From assembly GCA_019347945.1 (NCBI GenBank), contig JAHWKK010000011.1, positions 54,162 through 118,161 on the forward strand: a stretch of 64,000 bases of DNA. Reading direction: 5' to 3'. Numbering within the stretch: position 1 is the first letter of the stretch; each line of letters starts with the position of its first letter. Source of the DNA: Acidobacteriota bacterium. Its GTDB lineage: Bacteria; Acidobacteriota; Thermoanaerobaculia; Gp7-AA8; JAHWKK01. Of the stretch, positions 17,336 through 29,687 are shown in pieces. The notes beneath the pieces were generated by a model. The model was not told where the DNA came from, did no database searches, and saw nothing but the letters and a program-made list of their open reading frames with translations. Position numbers and translations under genes: made by a program.

Positions 17336-19624
17336 TCACCCGGTGACGGCTTCGAGTCTGTCGACGTTTCTGTAGCCCCGGGGAAGCTTCGATCCCCGAA
17401 GTGCCCGTTTTCCGATGAACCCCTCCAGATCCGCCTGGGAAACTTTCATGTACTGACGGCCTGCGTGAACCACCAGGGTCGAGTCCTGCGAAAGGACGGC
17501 CAGCCCGGCCACACGCTCGTTCCTGAGGCTGATCAGCTTCACTCCCTTCCCTCGCGCGAGCCGCGGCAACTCAGAGACGGGAAAGACGAGAAGACGCCCC
17601 TCATCGGTCGCCACAGCCAGCAGGTCCTCCTCCGGGTTGCGGACCCGTACCGGCCCGAGCGCCTTTCCCCCCTTCGGAACCGTGATCAGCGACTTCCCCG
17701 CCTTCCGATCGGTCACCATCTCACCGAGCGACCCGATGAACCCGTAACCCGCATCGCTCGCGAGGATATAAAGATCCTCGGGGCCTCCCATCACGACTCC
17801 CTGGAAGCTCGCCCCGGCCGGGGGATTGAAGCTGCTCGACAGCGGCTCGCCGTGGCTCTTCGCCGAAGGGAGCGTGTGCGCCGAGAGCCCATAGGTCCGT
17901 CCGCTGCTGTCGAGAAAGATCGCGGTCTGATTGGTCCGCCCGCCCGCAGATGAGAGGAACTGGTCGCCCCCACGGTAACTCAGCGCGTTGCCATCGATGT
18001 CGTGCCCCCTGGCCGCCCGCACCCAGCCGTTTTTCGAGAGGATCACCGTCACAGGTTCCGAGGGAATCAGCGCCGTCTCGTCGAGAGCCTTTGCCGCCTC
18101 GCGCTGGATGATCGGCGATCTCCGATCGTCGCCGAACTCCTCGGCGTCCTGCTCGAGCCCGTCCCGGACGCGCCGCTTCAGCCTTGCCTTCGACTTCAGT
18201 GTCTTTTCCAGATCGGCTCGCTCTTTCGCGAGATCCTTCTGTTCGCCCCGTATCCTGACTTCCTCGAGCCGGTTCAGATGACGCAGCTTCAACTCGAGAA
18301 TCGCTTCCGCCTGCCTTTCGGTCAGCGAGAACGTAGTCATGAGAACCGGCTTCGGCTCGTCTTCGCGGCGAATGATCCGGATGACTTCGTCGATGTTGAG
18401 ATAGGCGACGAGGTAGCCATCGAGGACTTCGATCCGATCGGCGACTTTGTCGAGCCGCCACTGCAGACGACGGCGAACCGTTTCGGTCCGGTACTCGAGC
18501 CATTCGAGCAGGATCTCGCGAAGAGAGTAGAGACGTGGCCGGCCGTCCAGACCGATCATGTTCATGTTGATGCGGATGGTCCGCTCGAGATCGGTCGTCG
18601 CGAACAGATGGTTCATCAGCTGGTCGTGGTCCACACGGCTCGACTTCGGCGTGATCACGATCCGCGTCGGATTCTCATGATCCGACTCGTCCCGCATGTC
18701 CTCGACCATCGGCAGTTTTTTTGCCTGCATCTGCTGGGCGATCTGCTGGATCACTCGGCTGCCGGAGACCTGAAACGGCAAAGCCGTGATGATGATGTCC
18801 CCCTCCTCGGGTTCCCATGTGGCGCGCATCCGGATCGTTCCGTTGCCGCTCTCGTAGATCTCGCGGATCTCGGCTGCCCCGGTGATGATCTCGGCCTCGG
18901 TGGGAAAGTCCGGCCCGATCACGAACTCGGTGAGCAGCTTCGTCGTGAGGGTAGGATCCTCGAGAAGCGCGATCGCCGCACCGACGATCTCCCGAAGATT
19001 GTGCGGCGGAATGTCGGTCGCCATCCCGACGGCGATTCCCGACGTACCGTTGAGAAGAACATGCGGGAGCCGGGCGGGGAGAAGCTTCGGTTCCTCTAGC
19101 GTCGCGTCGAAGTTCGGTCCCCACTCGACCGTCCCCTGCCCGAGCTCCGAGAGGAGAATCTCCGAGAACCGCGACAACCGCGCCTCGGTGTAGCGCATCG
19201 CGGCAAACGATTTCGGATCGTCCTGCGAGCCCCAGTTTCCCTGACCTTCGATGAGGGGGTACCGGTAACTGAACGGCTGTGCCATCAGAACCATCGCCTC
19301 GTAGCAGGCGGAGTCGCCGTGCGGGTGAAACTTGCCGATGACGTCTCCGACCGTGCGAGCCGATTTCTTGTGCTTCGCGTTCGCACCGAGACTCAGCTCC
19401 GACATCGCATAGATGATTCGCCGCTGGACCGGCTTGAGACCGTCGGCTATGTGCGGAAGCGCCCGATCCGAGACGACGTACATCGAGTAATCGAGATACG
19501 CCCTCCGCGCGAAGATCTCGAGCGGAATCTCCTCTACTTCGAGCGCCGATGATCCGGCGGTTGCGAATGTCAGGATCTTCTGCTCCTTCTTCCGCCGGGT
19601 TCCCTTCTTTTTCTTCGTCGCCAA
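17336..19624 (-). CDS. parC: DNA topoisomerase IV subunit A, gammaproteobacterial type
   Basis: A 762-residue type II topoisomerase subunit. Colinear identity to Escherichia coli ParC as I remember it is very high through the breakage-reunion domain (YMVV-like start [18 protein letters not shown], then [18 protein letters not shown]). The active Tyr lies in AMRYTEARL. The C-terminal propeller (about residues 500-762) is of ParC rather than GyrA type and lacks a GyrA box. Quinolone-region residues are wild type (DSACYEAM). The stop-to-start gap to parE is one base, so they form one transcript. The N-terminus has an extra Lys/Arg-rich tail of about 25 residues. Confidence 0.93.
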   Translation of the reverse strand: MATKKKKGTRRKKEQKILTFATAGSSALEVEEIPLEIFARRAYLDYSMYVVSDRALPHIADGLKPVQRRIIYAMSELSLGANAKHKKSARTVGDVIGKFHPHGDSACYEAMVLMAQPFSYRYPLIEGQGNWGSQDDPKSFAAMRYTEARLSRFSEILLSELGQGTVEWGPNFDATLEEPKLLPARLPHVLLNGTSGIAVGMATDIPPHNLREIVGAAIALLEDPTLTTKLLTEFVIGPDFPTEAEIITGAAEIREIYESGNGTIRMRATWEPEEGDIIITALPFQVSGSRVIQQIAQQMQAKKLPMVEDMRDESDHENPTRIVITPKSSRVDHDQLMNHLFATTDLERTIRINMNMIGLDGRPRLYSLREILLEWLEYRTETVRRRLQWRLDKVADRIEVLDGYLVAYLNIDEVIRIIRREDEPKPVLMTTFSLTERQAEAILELKLRHLNRLEEVRIRGEQKDLAKERADLEKTLKSKARLKRRVRDGLEQDAEEFGDDRRSPIIQREAAKALDETALIPSEPVTVILSKNGWVRAARGHDIDGNALSYRGGDQFLSSAGGRTNQTAIFLDSSGRTYGLSAHTLPSAKSHGEPLSSSFNPPAGASFQGVVMGGPEDLYILASDAGYGFIGSLGEMVTDRKAGKSLITVPKGGKALGPVRVRNPEEDLLAVATDEGRLLVFPVSELPRLARGKGVKLISLRNERVAGLAVLSQDSTLVVHAGRQYMKVSQADLEGFIGKRALRGSKLPRGYRNVDRLEAVTG

Positions 19625-19625
19625 C

Positions 19626-22057
<2,432 letters not shown>

Positions 22058-22402
22058 CTAGTCCCGGCTCTCCTTCTTTCCGATCCAGCCGGTCAGCATC
22101 GAGATGATGCTGAGAGCCACCGCGCCGATGATCGCCGAAAGGCATCCGTCAATCTGGAACTGAGGGATGATCCACGCCATCAGCCACAGCATCCCCGCGT
22201 TCACGACGATCAGAAAAAGCCCGAGCGTCACGATCGTCAACGGAAGCGTCACGACGACCAGGATCGGACGAACGAGCGTATTCAGAAGACCGAGCACGAG
22301 CGCCGCGACGAAGAGCATCGGGATCGTTCCGGTGTAGCTGATCCCCGGGATCCACGTAATCGCATAGAGAGCCGCGGTATTGATGAGCCACCGGATGATC
22401 AT
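22058..22402 (-). CDS. Small four-helix membrane protein (PF04020, 'phage holin 4' / 4TM family)
   Basis: A 114-residue protein with three to four hydrophobic helices: residues 5-22, 26-48, 52-78 and 84-106. The motif LLNTLVRPILVVVTLPLTI is diagnostic of this widespread family, often mislabelled phage holin. Function is unknown; nothing phage-related surrounds it. It is preceded by a 122-base gap from the parvulin gene. Confidence 0.85.
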   Translation of the reverse strand: MIIRWLINTAALYAITWIPGISYTGTIPMLFVAALVLGLLNTLVRPILVVVTLPLTIVTLGLFLIVVNAGMLWLMAWIIPQFQIDGCLSAIIGAVALSIISMLTGWIGKKESRD

Positions 22403-22524
22403 CGGCGAGCCTCCTGATTCGCGCGGACTGCGCGTGGGATGATCGGTATTTTCATTTTTCGCTCCTGTCGCATCTCCCCGTGCAACCGGCAGACCGTCAT
22501 CCGACGGTCACTTCGCCCTCTCGC

Positions 22525-23415
22525 TCAGTGCTGGAAGGGATTGCGGAAGTACTCGTCGTCGAAGCGGACCTCGGCTTCCGACCTCAGCCGCCTCAGTATT
22601 GCCTGCGCATAGGGCGTTCCCGGATCCTGCTGGAGAACTCGTCTGGTCTCTTCGAAGGTCGGACTCCTGCGCGAGATCATCCTGAAGACATGCCAGCCGA
22701 AATCGGTCTTGACCGGCTCGCTCACCTCGCCCTGTTCGAGATTGAAGAGCGCGTCGGCGACCTCTCCGCTGGTCGTCGAGCGCGTCACGACCGGCAGCAT
22801 TCCGTCCGAACCCTTGTCGTCGGAGAATTCCTCGCGCAACGCCTGGAAGTCCTCTCCTTCCCGGGCTCTCCGACCGATCTCCTCCGCGAGCTCGCGCGCA
22901 TCCTCCTCGCTGCGTCTTGTTCCCTGTCCGAGAAACGATCCATCGAATCCGATGACGATCTGTTCGGCGGTCGCTTCCTCGAACTCCGTCTCGACGGTCG
23001 GCCAGATCTTGCGGAGGTCCTCTCGATCGATGTCGCCGGCGACGGCCTCGAGTCCTCTCATCGCGAGAATGTTGTTCTCGGCGAGCGCCACGGCGCCCTT
23101 GACGGCCGGATCCTCATCGACTCCGCGGCGACGGGCTTCCTGTACGAACAGTTTTTGCCGGACCAGCTGCTCCGCGAGCTCTTTTCTGCCGCCCTCGCTC
23201 ATCAGGGCCATCCTCATCTCTTCCGGAAGACTGTTCATCGCCGCTTCGAACTCCGCGCGGGTGATCGGTTCGCCGTTGACGAAGATCACCCCCTCCATTG
23301 CTGCCGGCGCTGCTCCGGCGTCCTCTCCCCGTACGGCGCCACTCCAGAGAAGAGCAATGACCGCGATCATCGGAATCGCCGCCATCACCGCAACCTTGAG
23401 ATCATCCCGGTTCAT
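22525..23415 (-). CDS. Parvulin-type peptidyl-prolyl isomerase, membrane-anchored
   Basis: A 296-residue protein. The ATG at 23415 is chosen because GAGAGG precedes it by nine bases and the first helix (VAVMAAIPMIAVIALLW) then starts near residue 9. A SurA-like N-terminal region (FVNGEPITRAEFEAAMNSLP, EQLVRQKLFVQEARRRG) precedes the parvulin domain at about residues 150-260 (SDDKGSDGMLPVV, then LEQGEVSEPVKTDFGWHVFRM). It probably folds or escorts exported proteins in the periplasm. The M16 protease gene lies 90 bases upstream on the same strand, so a protein-quality operon is possible. Confidence 0.85.
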   Translation of the reverse strand: MNRDDLKVAVMAAIPMIAVIALLWSGAVRGEDAGAAPAAMEGVIFVNGEPITRAEFEAAMNSLPEEMRMALMSEGGRKELAEQLVRQKLFVQEARRRGVDEDPAVKGAVALAENNILAMRGLEAVAGDIDREDLRKIWPTVETEFEEATAEQIVIGFDGSFLGQGTRRSEEDARELAEEIGRRAREGEDFQALREEFSDDKGSDGMLPVVTRSTTSGEVADALFNLEQGEVSEPVKTDFGWHVFRMISRRSPTFEETRRVLQQDPGTPYAQAILRRLRSEAEVRFDDEYFRNPFQH

Positions 23416-23505
23416 CGTTCGAATCCTCTCACGAATCGCCGTCCCGTCGCGAGACCGGCGCAGCCACCCGGGAGCGCTGCACCGCTGCACTCCTGAATCC
23501 GTGAT

Positions 23506-26205
23506 TCACTGCGCGGCATTTCCGCTGACGACCGCCATCGTGAGGAGCTCGTCATCGAAGTATCGCGACGCGACATCGGTCATTTCCTCGAATGTGATTT
23601 CCGAGACCGTACCGAGCAGGCGATCGGTGAAGTCGAGACCGAGCTCCATCATCCACGCCTCCGCGAGATCGTCGACATGCGACGCATTGGTCTGGAGCGA
23701 GATCCTCGTCGAACCGGCAAAGTACGCCTTCGCGCGCTCGATGTCCTCCTCATTCATTCCTCCCTCATCGAGACGGTCGAACTCCTCGACCAGCGCCTTC
23801 TTCGCTTCCGCTTCCTTCGAAGCGTCACTCGCGAGATATCCGATGAAGGTTCCGGCGTCCTTCCGCGCCGACTCCCCGGCGAAGACCGTGTAGGCCAGTG
23901 ATCGCTTCCCTCGCAACTCCGCGAAAAACGTTCCTGCGAGACCGGAGGTCACATTCTGAAGAAGTCTCAGCCTCGGCCAGTCCCGGTGGCTCATCGGAAC
24001 GGCGGGATATGCGACGGCGATCGCCGACTGTTTTTTCTGGCGACTCTCGACGGTCACGACGGGCGCAGGCGGAGGCGTCGGTGCCGGCAGACGCCTCACA
24101 GCGGTGGTTCTCTTCGGGAGCTTTCCGAAGTGCGTCTCGGCGACTTTCCGGGCGTCGGCCGCGGTGATGTCGCCGACCACGACGATGAGGGCATCGTCCG
24201 CGACGACCCACTGTCTCCACCATGCCTGCAGGTCATCCTTCGAGATCGCCTCCACCGAAAGCTCGTAGCCATCCGAGGGGAGAGCATAGGGATGGTTGCC
24301 ATAGAAGGAGGAGTAGAGCAGCTGGAAGGGTCGCTGGACCGAAGAATCGAATGAACGTTTGATGCTCGCCTTCTGCTGGTGCTTCTCCTCGACGATCCCC
24401 TCTTCGGGGAACACCGGATTCATCACGACGTCCGCCAGGATCTCGGCGCCGGCCGGGAAGCTCCGCCCGAGAATGGTCAGGTCGAAGCCGAAGTAATCGG
24501 GCTGGGTCGTGGTTCCGATCTGCGTCCCGAGAAACTCGATGTCACGATTCAACTGCTCGGCGGTTCGGGTCTTCGTTCCGCGCCGCATCACCCGCTGGGT
24601 CAACGACGTGATCCCGGCGATACTGCTGTTCTCTCCGATCCTCCCACCGCGGAAGTAGACGCCCGCGGAGACCACCGGTGCTCCAGATCGCTCCTCGACG
24701 ACGAGCGTCGCACCGTTCGAGAGCTTCAGCTCGACCGGCTCCGCGGCCGCCTTCGCCGGGCTCAGCGGCTTTCCGACGGCCGGCGCCTCGAAGTCTGCTT
24801 CTTTCTCGAGCTTCGCCCCGGCGATCACACCCGTCACGAACTCCCTCGCTTCGGCTGGAGTGAGCGCCGGCGCCTCCTCGGGCGTGTAGTGGTAAAGCGT
24901 CAGCCGGTCGGGAGAGAGATACTTTCGCGCGACCCGCTGAACATCCTCCGCGGTCATCTTTTCCAGCTCGACCAGACGCGTTCCGATGGCGCGATACCCG
25001 TAATTCGCCTCCGCGTAGGAGAGCGCCTGCGCCTGTCCGAGTACCGACTGCATCCCGAGAATGGTGCTCGACTCCTGGCCATTCTTCGCCAGCTGCATCT
25101 CGTACCCGGTGGGACCGAACTTCCGGATTCTCTCGATTTCCCGAAGGAGACGGCGATCGACTTCGGTGCGGTTCTTTTCATCGAAGGACGCCTGCACGAC
25201 GAAGATGCCGACGTCTTCGATCGACCAGTTGAAAGCATTTGCCGTACTCGCCGCATCGGGACCGAGAACGTGCCGGTAAAAGCGCGACGAACGGCCGGTT
25301 CCGAGAATGCTGCCGAGAACCTCCAGGGCGAGCTCGTCCTCGTGTCCGACTCCGACGGTGTGCCATCCCATCACCGAGTAGCCCTGCTGGATGTCGGCGG
25401 AAGACCGGCCGTACCGGAACTCCTTCTGAGGAGGCTCCGCGGCGCCGCGCTCCTTCTTCAGAGCCCCCTTCGGAAGCTGCGCGAACGTCGTCTCGAGCGC
25501 CTCGAGCGCCTGTTCGACAGAAACATCACCAGTAATGGTCACGATGATGTTTTCCGGACGGTAGAGCGTCTCGAAGAAAGCGATCAGGTCGTCACGGTCG
25601 ATCGCGCGGAGCACTTCGTTCGAGCCGATCCTCCAGCGCCGAATCCTGTGTTTCGTGAAGGCGGTCTCGAACATCCGCTCCATCGATACGGCCGGCGGGT
25701 TGTCGAGCTTGCGGTTCGATTCCTCGATGACGACTTCCGATTCCTTGTCGAGCTCTTCCGGATCGAAGAGCGGATTGATGATCGCATCGGCCTGAATCTC
25801 GAGCCCTCGCTCGAAACCTTCGCGAGGAAGAACGAAGTAATAGTTGGTCGAGTCGTAGATCGTTCCGGCATTCGTCTGCCCGCCGACGCGGCTCAGCTCG
25901 GTCGAGATCTGTTCGGCGCCCGGAAACTTTTTCGAGCCCTTGAAGAACATATGCTCGAAGAGGTGTGCCATCCCCGCGATCTCGTCGGGCTCGTGGAAGT
26001 AGCCCGCCTTCACCCACGTGTTGATCGCGACCACCCCGGTTCCCGGCTGCGGCCGGATCAGGACGGTCAGCCCGTTGGGCAACACTTCCCGGTGAACTTC
26101 CGCGAGAAACGGATCGAGGACCGACCCGGTCGGTTCGAAGTCGTTTGCGGCAAGAGCGCTGGTCGTCATCATGGCCAGCAAGAGTAATCGAACGATCAGC
26201 TTCAT
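23506..26205 (-). CDS. Periplasmic M16-family zinc metalloprotease (double-domain)
   Basis: An 899-residue protein with a signal peptide (LLLLAMMTTSALA). The inverted zinc motif HLFEH is at residues 81-85, and a downstream Glu in EVVIEESNRKL completes the site. Four M16 subdomains are present; the C-terminal pair (from about residue 480, LKLSNGATLVVEERSGAPVV) lacks HxxEH, as in typical one-chain active/inactive fusions. Members degrade small peptides or process exported proteins. It starts 165 bases from the divergent deacetylase-like gene. Confidence 0.92.
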   Translation of the reverse strand: MKLIVRLLLLAMMTTSALAANDFEPTGSVLDPFLAEVHREVLPNGLTVLIRPQPGTGVVAINTWVKAGYFHEPDEIAGMAHLFEHMFFKGSKKFPGAEQISTELSRVGGQTNAGTIYDSTNYYFVLPREGFERGLEIQADAIINPLFDPEELDKESEVVIEESNRKLDNPPAVSMERMFETAFTKHRIRRWRIGSNEVLRAIDRDDLIAFFETLYRPENIIVTITGDVSVEQALEALETTFAQLPKGALKKERGAAEPPQKEFRYGRSSADIQQGYSVMGWHTVGVGHEDELALEVLGSILGTGRSSRFYRHVLGPDAASTANAFNWSIEDVGIFVVQASFDEKNRTEVDRRLLREIERIRKFGPTGYEMQLAKNGQESSTILGMQSVLGQAQALSYAEANYGYRAIGTRLVELEKMTAEDVQRVARKYLSPDRLTLYHYTPEEAPALTPAEAREFVTGVIAGAKLEKEADFEAPAVGKPLSPAKAAAEPVELKLSNGATLVVEERSGAPVVSAGVYFRGGRIGENSSIAGITSLTQRVMRRGTKTRTAEQLNRDIEFLGTQIGTTTQPDYFGFDLTILGRSFPAGAEILADVVMNPVFPEEGIVEEKHQQKASIKRSFDSSVQRPFQLLYSSFYGNHPYALPSDGYELSVEAISKDDLQAWWRQWVVADDALIVVVGDITAADARKVAETHFGKLPKRTTAVRRLPAPTPPPAPVVTVESRQKKQSAIAVAYPAVPMSHRDWPRLRLLQNVTSGLAGTFFAELRGKRSLAYTVFAGESARKDAGTFIGYLASDASKEAEAKKALVEEFDRLDEGGMNEEDIERAKAYFAGSTRISLQTNASHVDDLAEAWMMELGLDFTDRLLGTVSEITFEEMTDVASRYFDDELLTMAVVSGNAAQ

Positions 26206-26370
26206 CGAAATGCCTCCTTAGTCGGGGTTGTCGGGATCGGAAGGATCTGTCCTCGATCTGACCGGACTACGCCGATATCCTCCCATGGGTTTCAATCGCA
26301 TGGAATCCGGCGGAGAACAGGAGCGACAAACCGTTCCACGATTTTCACAGCCGCATGAGAAAATCGTCCC

Positions 26371-27285
26371 GTGAGAGCGTTCACGCACGAATCGTTCGCC
26401 GCTCACGACACCGGTCCGATCCATCCGGAAAGCGCCCGGCGGCTCCTCTGGGCCATCGAAGGTTGTCGCCGCGCCGGGATCGAGCCGGAGCAACCCCCAC
26501 CCCACGACGCGACCGAAGCGGTCATCCGAAAGGTTCACTCGGACGAATACATCGAGAGCTTCGCCAGCGCCATCGCTGTTGCGCCGGCGATGTTCATGAC
26601 ACCCGACAACGTCATCTCACCCGAAACGTGGAGTGCCGCATGGAACGCGGTGGGGACCGCGCTCTCCGCCGCGGATGCGATCATGAGCGACCCGCGGGAC
26701 GGCGTCTTCGTGATCGCGCGGCCTCCAGGACATCACGCCGAGCGGAACGCCGCTTTCGGATTCTGCTACTTCAACACGATCGCCTGCGCCGCGGAGTATC
26801 TTCTCGATCGTCACGGGCTCGACCGGGTCTTCATTCTCGACTGGGACGTCCATCACGGGAACGGTACGCAGCACATCTTCGAGCGCCGCTCCGACGTCTT
26901 CTACCTCTCGCTTCACGGCTGGCCCTTCTATCCCGGCACGGGTCGCGCAGAAGAGAGAGGAACGGGAGAGGGAGAAGGAGCCACGCGCAACTTTCCGCTC
27001 GCTACGGGAACGAGCGATCGCGACTATCTCCGGATCTTCGAGCGGGAGGTCGTCAAGGAGATCGAGGGCTATCGTCCGGACGCGATTCTGATCTCGGCCG
27101 GGTTCGATGCGCACCTCCGAGACCCGCTCGGCAATCTCGCTCTGACCGAGGAGGCGTTTCGCGAGATGACGCTCATGACGCGCGAACTGGCTCGACGGCT
27201 CTGCCACGGGCGCATTCTCTCGCTTCTGGAGGGGGGCTACGATCACGAGGCGCTGGCGGCCAGCGTAGCGGCGCATCTCCGCTGA
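26371..27285 (+). CDS. Histone-deacetylase-superfamily hydrolase (acetoin utilisation/acetylpolyamine deacetylase type)
   Basis: A 304-residue zinc hydrolase starting with GTG at 26371. Active-site motifs are complete: RPPGHHAERNAAFGFCYFN (His pair), DWDVHHGNGTQ (zinc Asp and His), ISAGFDAHLRDPL (zinc Asp) and EGGYDHEAL. Bacterial members deacetylate acetylpolyamines, acetyl-lysine or small amides. The ECF sigma gene begins 64 bases later but has its own promoter-like sequence. Confidence 0.92.
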   Translation: MRAFTHESFAAHDTGPIHPESARRLLWAIEGCRRAGIEPEQPPPHDATEAVIRKVHSDEYIESFASAIAVAPAMFMTPDNVISPETWSAAWNAVGTALSAADAIMSDPRDGVFVIARPPGHHAERNAAFGFCYFNTIACAAEYLLDRHGLDRVFILDWDVHHGNGTQHIFERRSDVFYLSLHGWPFYPGTGRAEERGTGEGEGATRNFPLATGTSDRDYLRIFEREVVKEIEGYRPDAILISAGFDAHLRDPLGNLALTEEAFREMTLMTRELARRLCHGRILSLLEGGYDHEALAASVAAHLR

Positions 27286-27299
27286 TCGGGCCCTGAAAG

Positions 27300-27328
27300 T
27301 TGAGCAATTCGACGGTCTGCTGTACTCT
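27300..27328 (+). promoter_or_regulatory. Promoter-like sequence before the ECF sigma gene
   Basis: TTGAGC (27300-27305) and TACTCT (27323-27328) are 17 bases apart and lie 21 bases before the sigma-factor ATG. The ATG itself has no clear ribosome-binding site, so the message may have a very short leader. Confidence 0.4.
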
Positions 27329-27349
27329 GGACGAGCCTGGCGTAAAATC

Positions 27350-27877
27350 ATGGGGAACCTCGCCAACCCGCATCCCGGGACGCCGGTCGGTGCCGCTGCC
27401 GATTCCGGCTTTCGCGCACTCTACGAGGAGCATTACGAGTTCCTCGTATCACTCGCGATGCGCAAATACGACGTGCCGCGGGACGAAGCCGCCACCCTGA
27501 CTCATGACGTCTTTCTCAACTTCTACACCTCGAGACGACCCATCGAGCAGGCTCGCGCGTATCTCACCGTCGGGGTCTGCCGGGCATGCAGCGAGTACTG
27601 GCGCAAGCGGAGTCGCGAAGAGACACAGGCCGAACCGACGACGGGTAGTTCCGGCGACACCTCCGAGGACTCGCTCGTCACTCGTTTGACGATTCAGGCG
27701 GCACTCCGTCTGCTCAAGGACCGTTGTCGCGACACGCTTCAGCTGTACTTCGTCGAAGGCTGCACGGCCAAGGAAGTGGCCGTCGAGCTCGGCACCACAC
27801 GGCGTTACGCCGAAAAACTCATTCGAAACTGTCTTGGAAAACTTCGTCTCATCTACTCGGACCTAACGGAGAACTGA
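27350..27877 (+). CDS. ECF-type RNA polymerase sigma factor
   Basis: A 175-residue sigma-70-family protein. Region 2 covers about residues 20-85 (FRALYEEHYEFLVSLAMRKY, then EAATLTHDVFLNFY) and region 4 about residues 110-170 (QAALRLLKDRCRDTLQLYFV, then AKEVAVELGTTRRYAEKLIR). Region 3 is missing, as in all ECF factors. It is followed three bases later by a protein with an anti-sigma-like zinc finger, so this is probably a sigma/anti-sigma pair. The target promoters are unknown. Confidence 0.9.
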   Translation: MGNLANPHPGTPVGAAADSGFRALYEEHYEFLVSLAMRKYDVPRDEAATLTHDVFLNFYTSRRPIEQARAYLTVGVCRACSEYWRKRSREETQAEPTTGSSGDTSEDSLVTRLTIQAALRLLKDRCRDTLQLYFVEGCTAKEVAVELGTTRRYAEKLIRNCLGKLRLIYSDLTEN

Positions 27878-27880
27878 ATC

Positions 27881-29197
27881 ATGTCTCACCTCACCGAAGA
27901 TGCTCTCTTTCAATATCACCTCAGCTCCGGCCCGCGCGACGTCGACGTCCAGTCCCACGTTACGGAGTGTCATTCGTGTGCGGGGAGGCTCGAGGAGCTC
28001 CAGTCCTTCGTCGGGATCCTGCGGGACCCGGAGTCGTGGGGCAACGGCCGTAAGAGCCCGATGCTCAGCGACAACGCTGTCATCGAATCGCTCGAGCAGA
28101 TCGAGGTCGATCTCGCGGACGAGCGGGCTGCCGCGGACATCGTGATCGCGCTGACGCCACCTGCCGAGCTCGAGCGGGCGATCACGACCTCCGATCCGAC
28201 GGCCGGTCTCGTCCACGCGCTCGTCGACCGGTCGTACACGGAAGTCGAGCGAACCCCCGCCGAGGGCGAGCGATTCGCGCGTCTCGCGGTATTCGCATCG
28301 TCACGGCTGATGAGCGAAGACTACCCTGCGGTGGTCATCGACACGGCACGGGGACAGGCGTGGCGACAGCTCGCCAATGCCCTCCGGGTACGCGGCAGTT
28401 TCGACGAGGCGCTTCACGCGCTCGACGAAGCTCGCGTGGCGTTCGAGAAGACGCCCGTGCCCGATCCCGAGCTCGCTTCGCTCGACTACATCCGCGCTTC
28501 GATCTGCTTCACCACGGGAGAGCTCGATGTGGCGCGAACGCTTCTCGAAGAAGCATGTCCCACCTTCAATCGCTTCGGCGATTTGCAGAGATACAGGAAT
28601 GGCCAGCTGCTCCTCGCCGGTGTGATCGAACGGGCGGGAGACGTCGGCAACGCGGTCGCGATCATGCAGGATCTCCTCAAGGCGACTTCGTCGGACGAGC
28701 CTGTTTTCCGCGGAAGGGTCCTTCTCAACCTCGGGGTCTATCTGTTGCGCGATGATCCTCCGCGCGCGGAGTCGTATCTGCAGCAGTCGTGGCGTCATCT
28801 CTCCTCGGCCGGCTATCGGAGCAGTGCGCTGCGAGCCCGCTGGAATCTCGGCCGCTGCGCCTGGTACCAGGGCCGCCATGATCAGGCGAGCGAGTTTCTC
28901 ACGAGCGTCTACGAGGAAGCTGCGGCGCTCGGGCTCGACGTCGAGGTCGCGATGATCGCGCTCGACCGCGCCGAGATCCACCTCGAAAAAAGCGAATACG
29001 AAGCGGTCCGCGATCTCTGTGCCGATGCGCTCCGGACGTTCCGACGGGTCGGGGCGCGAAGATTCGCCGCCGAGGCCTTCAGCTATCTCGAGATCTCGGC
29101 AAAGTCGGAGTCTCTGACCACCGAGGACCTCCGCTTCGTCCGGAAGTTCTTCGCCTCGGCAACCGAGGGGGAAGTCGCTTTCAGCCCTCCCAACTAA
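27881..29197 (+). CDS. Zinc-finger (zf-HC2-like) anti-sigma/TPR protein
   Basis: A 438-residue soluble protein. The first 50 residues contain an H-x3-C-x2-C site (HVTECHSCAGRL), the mark of ZAS-type anti-sigma factors, but no membrane segment follows. From about residue 100 to the end, the chain is helical repeats with TPR character (RLAVFASSRLMSEDYPAVV, QLANALRVRGSFDEALHALD, WNLGRCAWYQGRHDQASEFL). Such fusions are common beside ECF genes in Acidobacteriota-like genomes. The arrangement suggests cytoplasmic sensing by protein contact rather than an envelope signal. Confidence 0.8.
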   Translation: MSHLTEDALFQYHLSSGPRDVDVQSHVTECHSCAGRLEELQSFVGILRDPESWGNGRKSPMLSDNAVIESLEQIEVDLADERAAADIVIALTPPAELERAITTSDPTAGLVHALVDRSYTEVERTPAEGERFARLAVFASSRLMSEDYPAVVIDTARGQAWRQLANALRVRGSFDEALHALDEARVAFEKTPVPDPELASLDYIRASICFTTGELDVARTLLEEACPTFNRFGDLQRYRNGQLLLAGVIERAGDVGNAVAIMQDLLKATSSDEPVFRGRVLLNLGVYLLRDDPPRAESYLQQSWRHLSSAGYRSSALRARWNLGRCAWYQGRHDQASEFLTSVYEEAAALGLDVEVAMIALDRAEIHLEKSEYEAVRDLCADALRTFRRVGARRFAAEAFSYLEISAKSESLTTEDLRFVRKFFASATEGEVAFSPPN

Positions 29198-29322
29198 AGA
29201 TCAAACCGCGGCCTCATGGTGCCTGGCCGGGCGTCCCTCCGTCGCCCTCCGGTCCGGTCCGTGGGACAATTTGTGGGGGCGTGTCGGATTTTTTTTCCCG
29301 AAGGGGGTAGGAGAATGCCCTT

Positions 29323-29344
29323 CTCACCCACTGTATAGGGTGAG
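29323..29344 (+). other. Hairpin in the leader of the small secreted-peptide gene
   Basis: CTCACCC (29323-29329) and GGGTGAG (29338-29344) form a seven-base stem around ACTGTATA, about 57 bases upstream of the peptide ATG. A second imperfect fold (GGGTAGGAGAA/TTCTCACCC, 29305-29329) competes with it. The gap 29198-29400 has no other feature except a T8 run at 29289-29296, which may end the TPR-gene transcript. Confidence 0.35.
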
Positions 29345-29400
29345 GGCGCCCCTCCATCACCCATGAATCCGGTGAAGACCGGAGAAAACGGAGGGATCAA

Positions 29401-29562
29401 ATGCGGTTTATCTGGCTGCTCGGAATTTCTGTGCTTTTTGGTATCGGAGTTGTTTCCCCGATCGACATCGACGTCGCAACCGACCTGTTCAACGGTACAA
29501 CTATTTCTACCGTCGAGCGTACGGCCGACGACGTCATCGACATCCCCCAGGGAGATGATTGA
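29401..29562 (+). CDS. Small secreted acidic peptide (53 residues)
   Basis: ATG at 29401 is preceded by GGAGG (29390-29394) with six bases of spacing, an excellent ribosome-binding site. Residues 1-19 (MRFIWLLGISVLFGIGVVS) make a plausible signal peptide, followed by an acidic mature part (SPIDIDVATD through VIDIPQGDD) with about ten acidic and only one basic residue. No Cys is present. It is 200 bases after the ECF/TPR operon on the same strand and could be a sigma-controlled product. No known family; the case rests on ribosome site, signal peptide and spacing. Confidence 0.6.
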   Translation: MRFIWLLGISVLFGIGVVSPIDIDVATDLFNGTTISTVERTADDVIDIPQGDD

Positions 29563-29603
29563 GGCGGCGTAGAGCTGCGACGCTTTTCTGACGCATGAAA
29601 GCA

Positions 29604-29633
29604 GGGCGAGCGGGTGTCGGCATCCGCTCGCCC
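29604..29633 (+). terminator. Strong hairpin after the small peptide gene
   Basis: GGGCGAGCGG (29604-29613) pairs perfectly with CCGCTCGCCC (29624-29633) over a ten-base loop, 41 bases after the stop codon. No T-run follows, so it may be a processed 3' end or a Rho-independent terminator of the GC-only kind. Confidence 0.55.
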
Positions 29634-29687
29634 GCGATCGATGACCCGGGTTGCGCTTCGCCCCGCCCTCGGGTCATTGGTTTGTCC

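Noticed and set aside
17336..19624. GyrA instead of ParC
   Set aside because: Segment order, the partner ParE and the lack of a GyrA box favour topoisomerase IV.
22058..22402. Prophage holin
   Set aside because: PF04020-type membrane proteins are chromosomal; no phage genes surround it.
24379..26187. A 602-codon antisense frame over the M16 protease
   Set aside because: Composition is that of a complementary-strand shadow; the protease has all catalytic motifs.
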